Shown here: positions 6,775 to 7,373 of the stretch, one piece after another
Layout of the letters: the number at the start of each line of letters is the position of its first letter
Position numbering within the stretch: position 1 is the stretch's first letter
From: Elusimicrobia bacterium RIFCSPLOWO2_01_FULL_54_10
Lineage (GTDB): Bacteria; Elusimicrobiota; Elusimicrobia; 2-02-FULL-39-32
DNA length: 7,373 nt
Assembly: GCA_001799975.1 (NCBI GenBank)
Contig: MGUQ01000067.1
Span: 2,529 to 9,901 of the forward strand
Direction: 5' to 3'
Program-made: the position numbers and the translations under genes
The notes under the pieces: model-generated
Databases searched by the model: none
What the model saw: the letters and a program-made list of their open reading frames with translations, nothing else
Told to the model about the DNA's origin: nothing

Positions 6775-7373
6775 ATGGCTGACAAGAGAGATTACTACGA
6801 AATCCTCGGCGTCAGCAAAACCGCCGTTGCCGACGAAATAAAGGCCGCCTACCGCCAGCTGGCCAAAAAGTATCATCCCGACGTCGCCAAAGACAAGTCG
6901 ACCGAAGAAAAGTTCAAGGAAATCAACGAGGCCTACGAAGTCCTCTCCGACACCCAGAAGCGCCAGCTTTACGACCAGTACGGCCACGCGGGCGTCACCG
7001 GCGGCCCCGGGGGAGGAGGCAGCGGATTTGGAGATGGAGCGGGCGGTTTCCGCGGGTTTGAGAATTTCGGCGACATGGGCGACATTTTCGGAGACATCTT
7101 TGAAAATGTGTTCTCGGGCGGCCAAGGGGGCGGCGGCCGCAGGCGCGAACGCCGCGGCGAAGACCTGCAGGCCCGCGTGACGGTCACCCTTTCAGAAGCC
7201 GCCTTCGGCGTTCAAAAAACCATCAAAGTCACCCACACCCGCACCTGCCAAAAATGCACCGGCTCCGGCGCAAAACCCGGAACTTCCACCAAAACCTGCA
7301 CCCAATGCCGCGGAAGCGGCACCGTCCATATCCGCCAGGGATTTTTCTCGCTCTCGCAAACCTGCCCCCGCTG
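6775..7373 (+). CDS. dnaJ: Chaperone protein DnaJ (Hsp40, type I), N-terminal part, cut by window edge
   Basis: DnaJ delivers unfolded clients to DnaK and stimulates its ATPase. The frame runs open from the ATG at 6775 to the right edge (199 full codons plus TG). The translation begins [20 protein letters not shown]. The J-domain spans about 4-70 with the essential HPD at residues 34-36 ([10 protein letters not shown]), then a Gly/Phe-rich region (about 71-128) containing [14 protein letters not shown] (100-113). The first beta-domain is [18 protein letters not shown] (128-145). Zinc-centre repeats follow: CQKCTGSG (158-165), CTQCRGSG (175-182), and the start of a third, CPR (197-199) plus a TG consistent with Cys. 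This marks it as type I DnaJ; the last zinc repeat and the client-binding C-terminal domain lie outside the window. The only Shine-Dalgarno candidate is AAGGG at 6757-6761, inside dnaK and 13 bases away, so translation is probably coupled to dnaK. Confidence 0.97.
   Translation, partial: MADKRDYYEILGVSKTAVADEIKAAYRQLAKKYHPDVAKDKSTEEKFKEINEAYEVLSDTQKRQLYDQYGHAGVTGGPGGGGSGFGDGAGGFRGFENFGDMGDIFGDIFENVFSGGQGGGGRRRERRGEDLQARVTVTLSEAAFGVQKTIKVTHTRTCQKCTGSGAKPGTSTKTCTQCRGSGTVHIRQGFFSLSQTCPR

Overview
The window carries a bacterial chromosomal segment with every recognised gene on the + strand. Base composition looks moderately GC-rich (roughly mid-50s percent by eye, not computed). It has two parts. 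The left part (1-2793) is a tightly packed run of three genes: the 3' end of a family 2 glycosyltransferase with two C-terminal membrane segments, a radical SAM protein with a cobalamin-binding-like N-terminal domain, and an NAD(P)-dependent epimerase/dehydratase-type SDR that starts on a GTG overlapping the previous stop codon. This looks like the end of an envelope lipid or polysaccharide biosynthesis cluster. The substrate cannot be named from the sequence.

The right part (2771-7373) is a class I heat-shock operon, hrcA-grpE-dnaK-dnaJ, with dnaJ cut by the window edge. Its control region is readable. A near-consensus sigma-70 promoter (TTGACA, 17-bp spacer, TATCAT) has its -35 box inside the last codons of the SDR gene. 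Immediately downstream lies a 27-bp perfect-dyad operator with the CIRCE layout (9-N9-9). Its sequence differs from the textbook CIRCE by one base pair in each half-site, changed symmetrically. HrcA, encoded by the first gene, is the expected repressor, giving autoregulation of the whole chaperone machine. GrpE (nucleotide exchange), DnaK (Hsp70) and DnaJ (Hsp40) then act as one folding cycle.

The order hrcA-grpE-dnaK-dnaJ and a DnaK lacking about 25 residues in the N-terminal ATPase domain resemble Gram-positive and archaeal DnaK. DnaK motifs such as GTSNS and GGKAFPS resemble archaeal-type proteins and, from memory, those of Elusimicrobia-like bacteria. A lineage such as Elusimicrobiota or a neighbouring candidate phylum is my best guess, held with low confidence.

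The most unusual points are the symmetrically altered CIRCE, a GrpE of 311 residues with a long charged N-terminal extension containing four tandem PEKL units and a possible duplicated coiled-coil segment, and the undefined GT2/radical SAM/SDR cluster. I found no RNA genes, mobile elements or CRISPR arrays, and no gene-free stretch over 300 bases. I do not see a strong case for a wholly new system.
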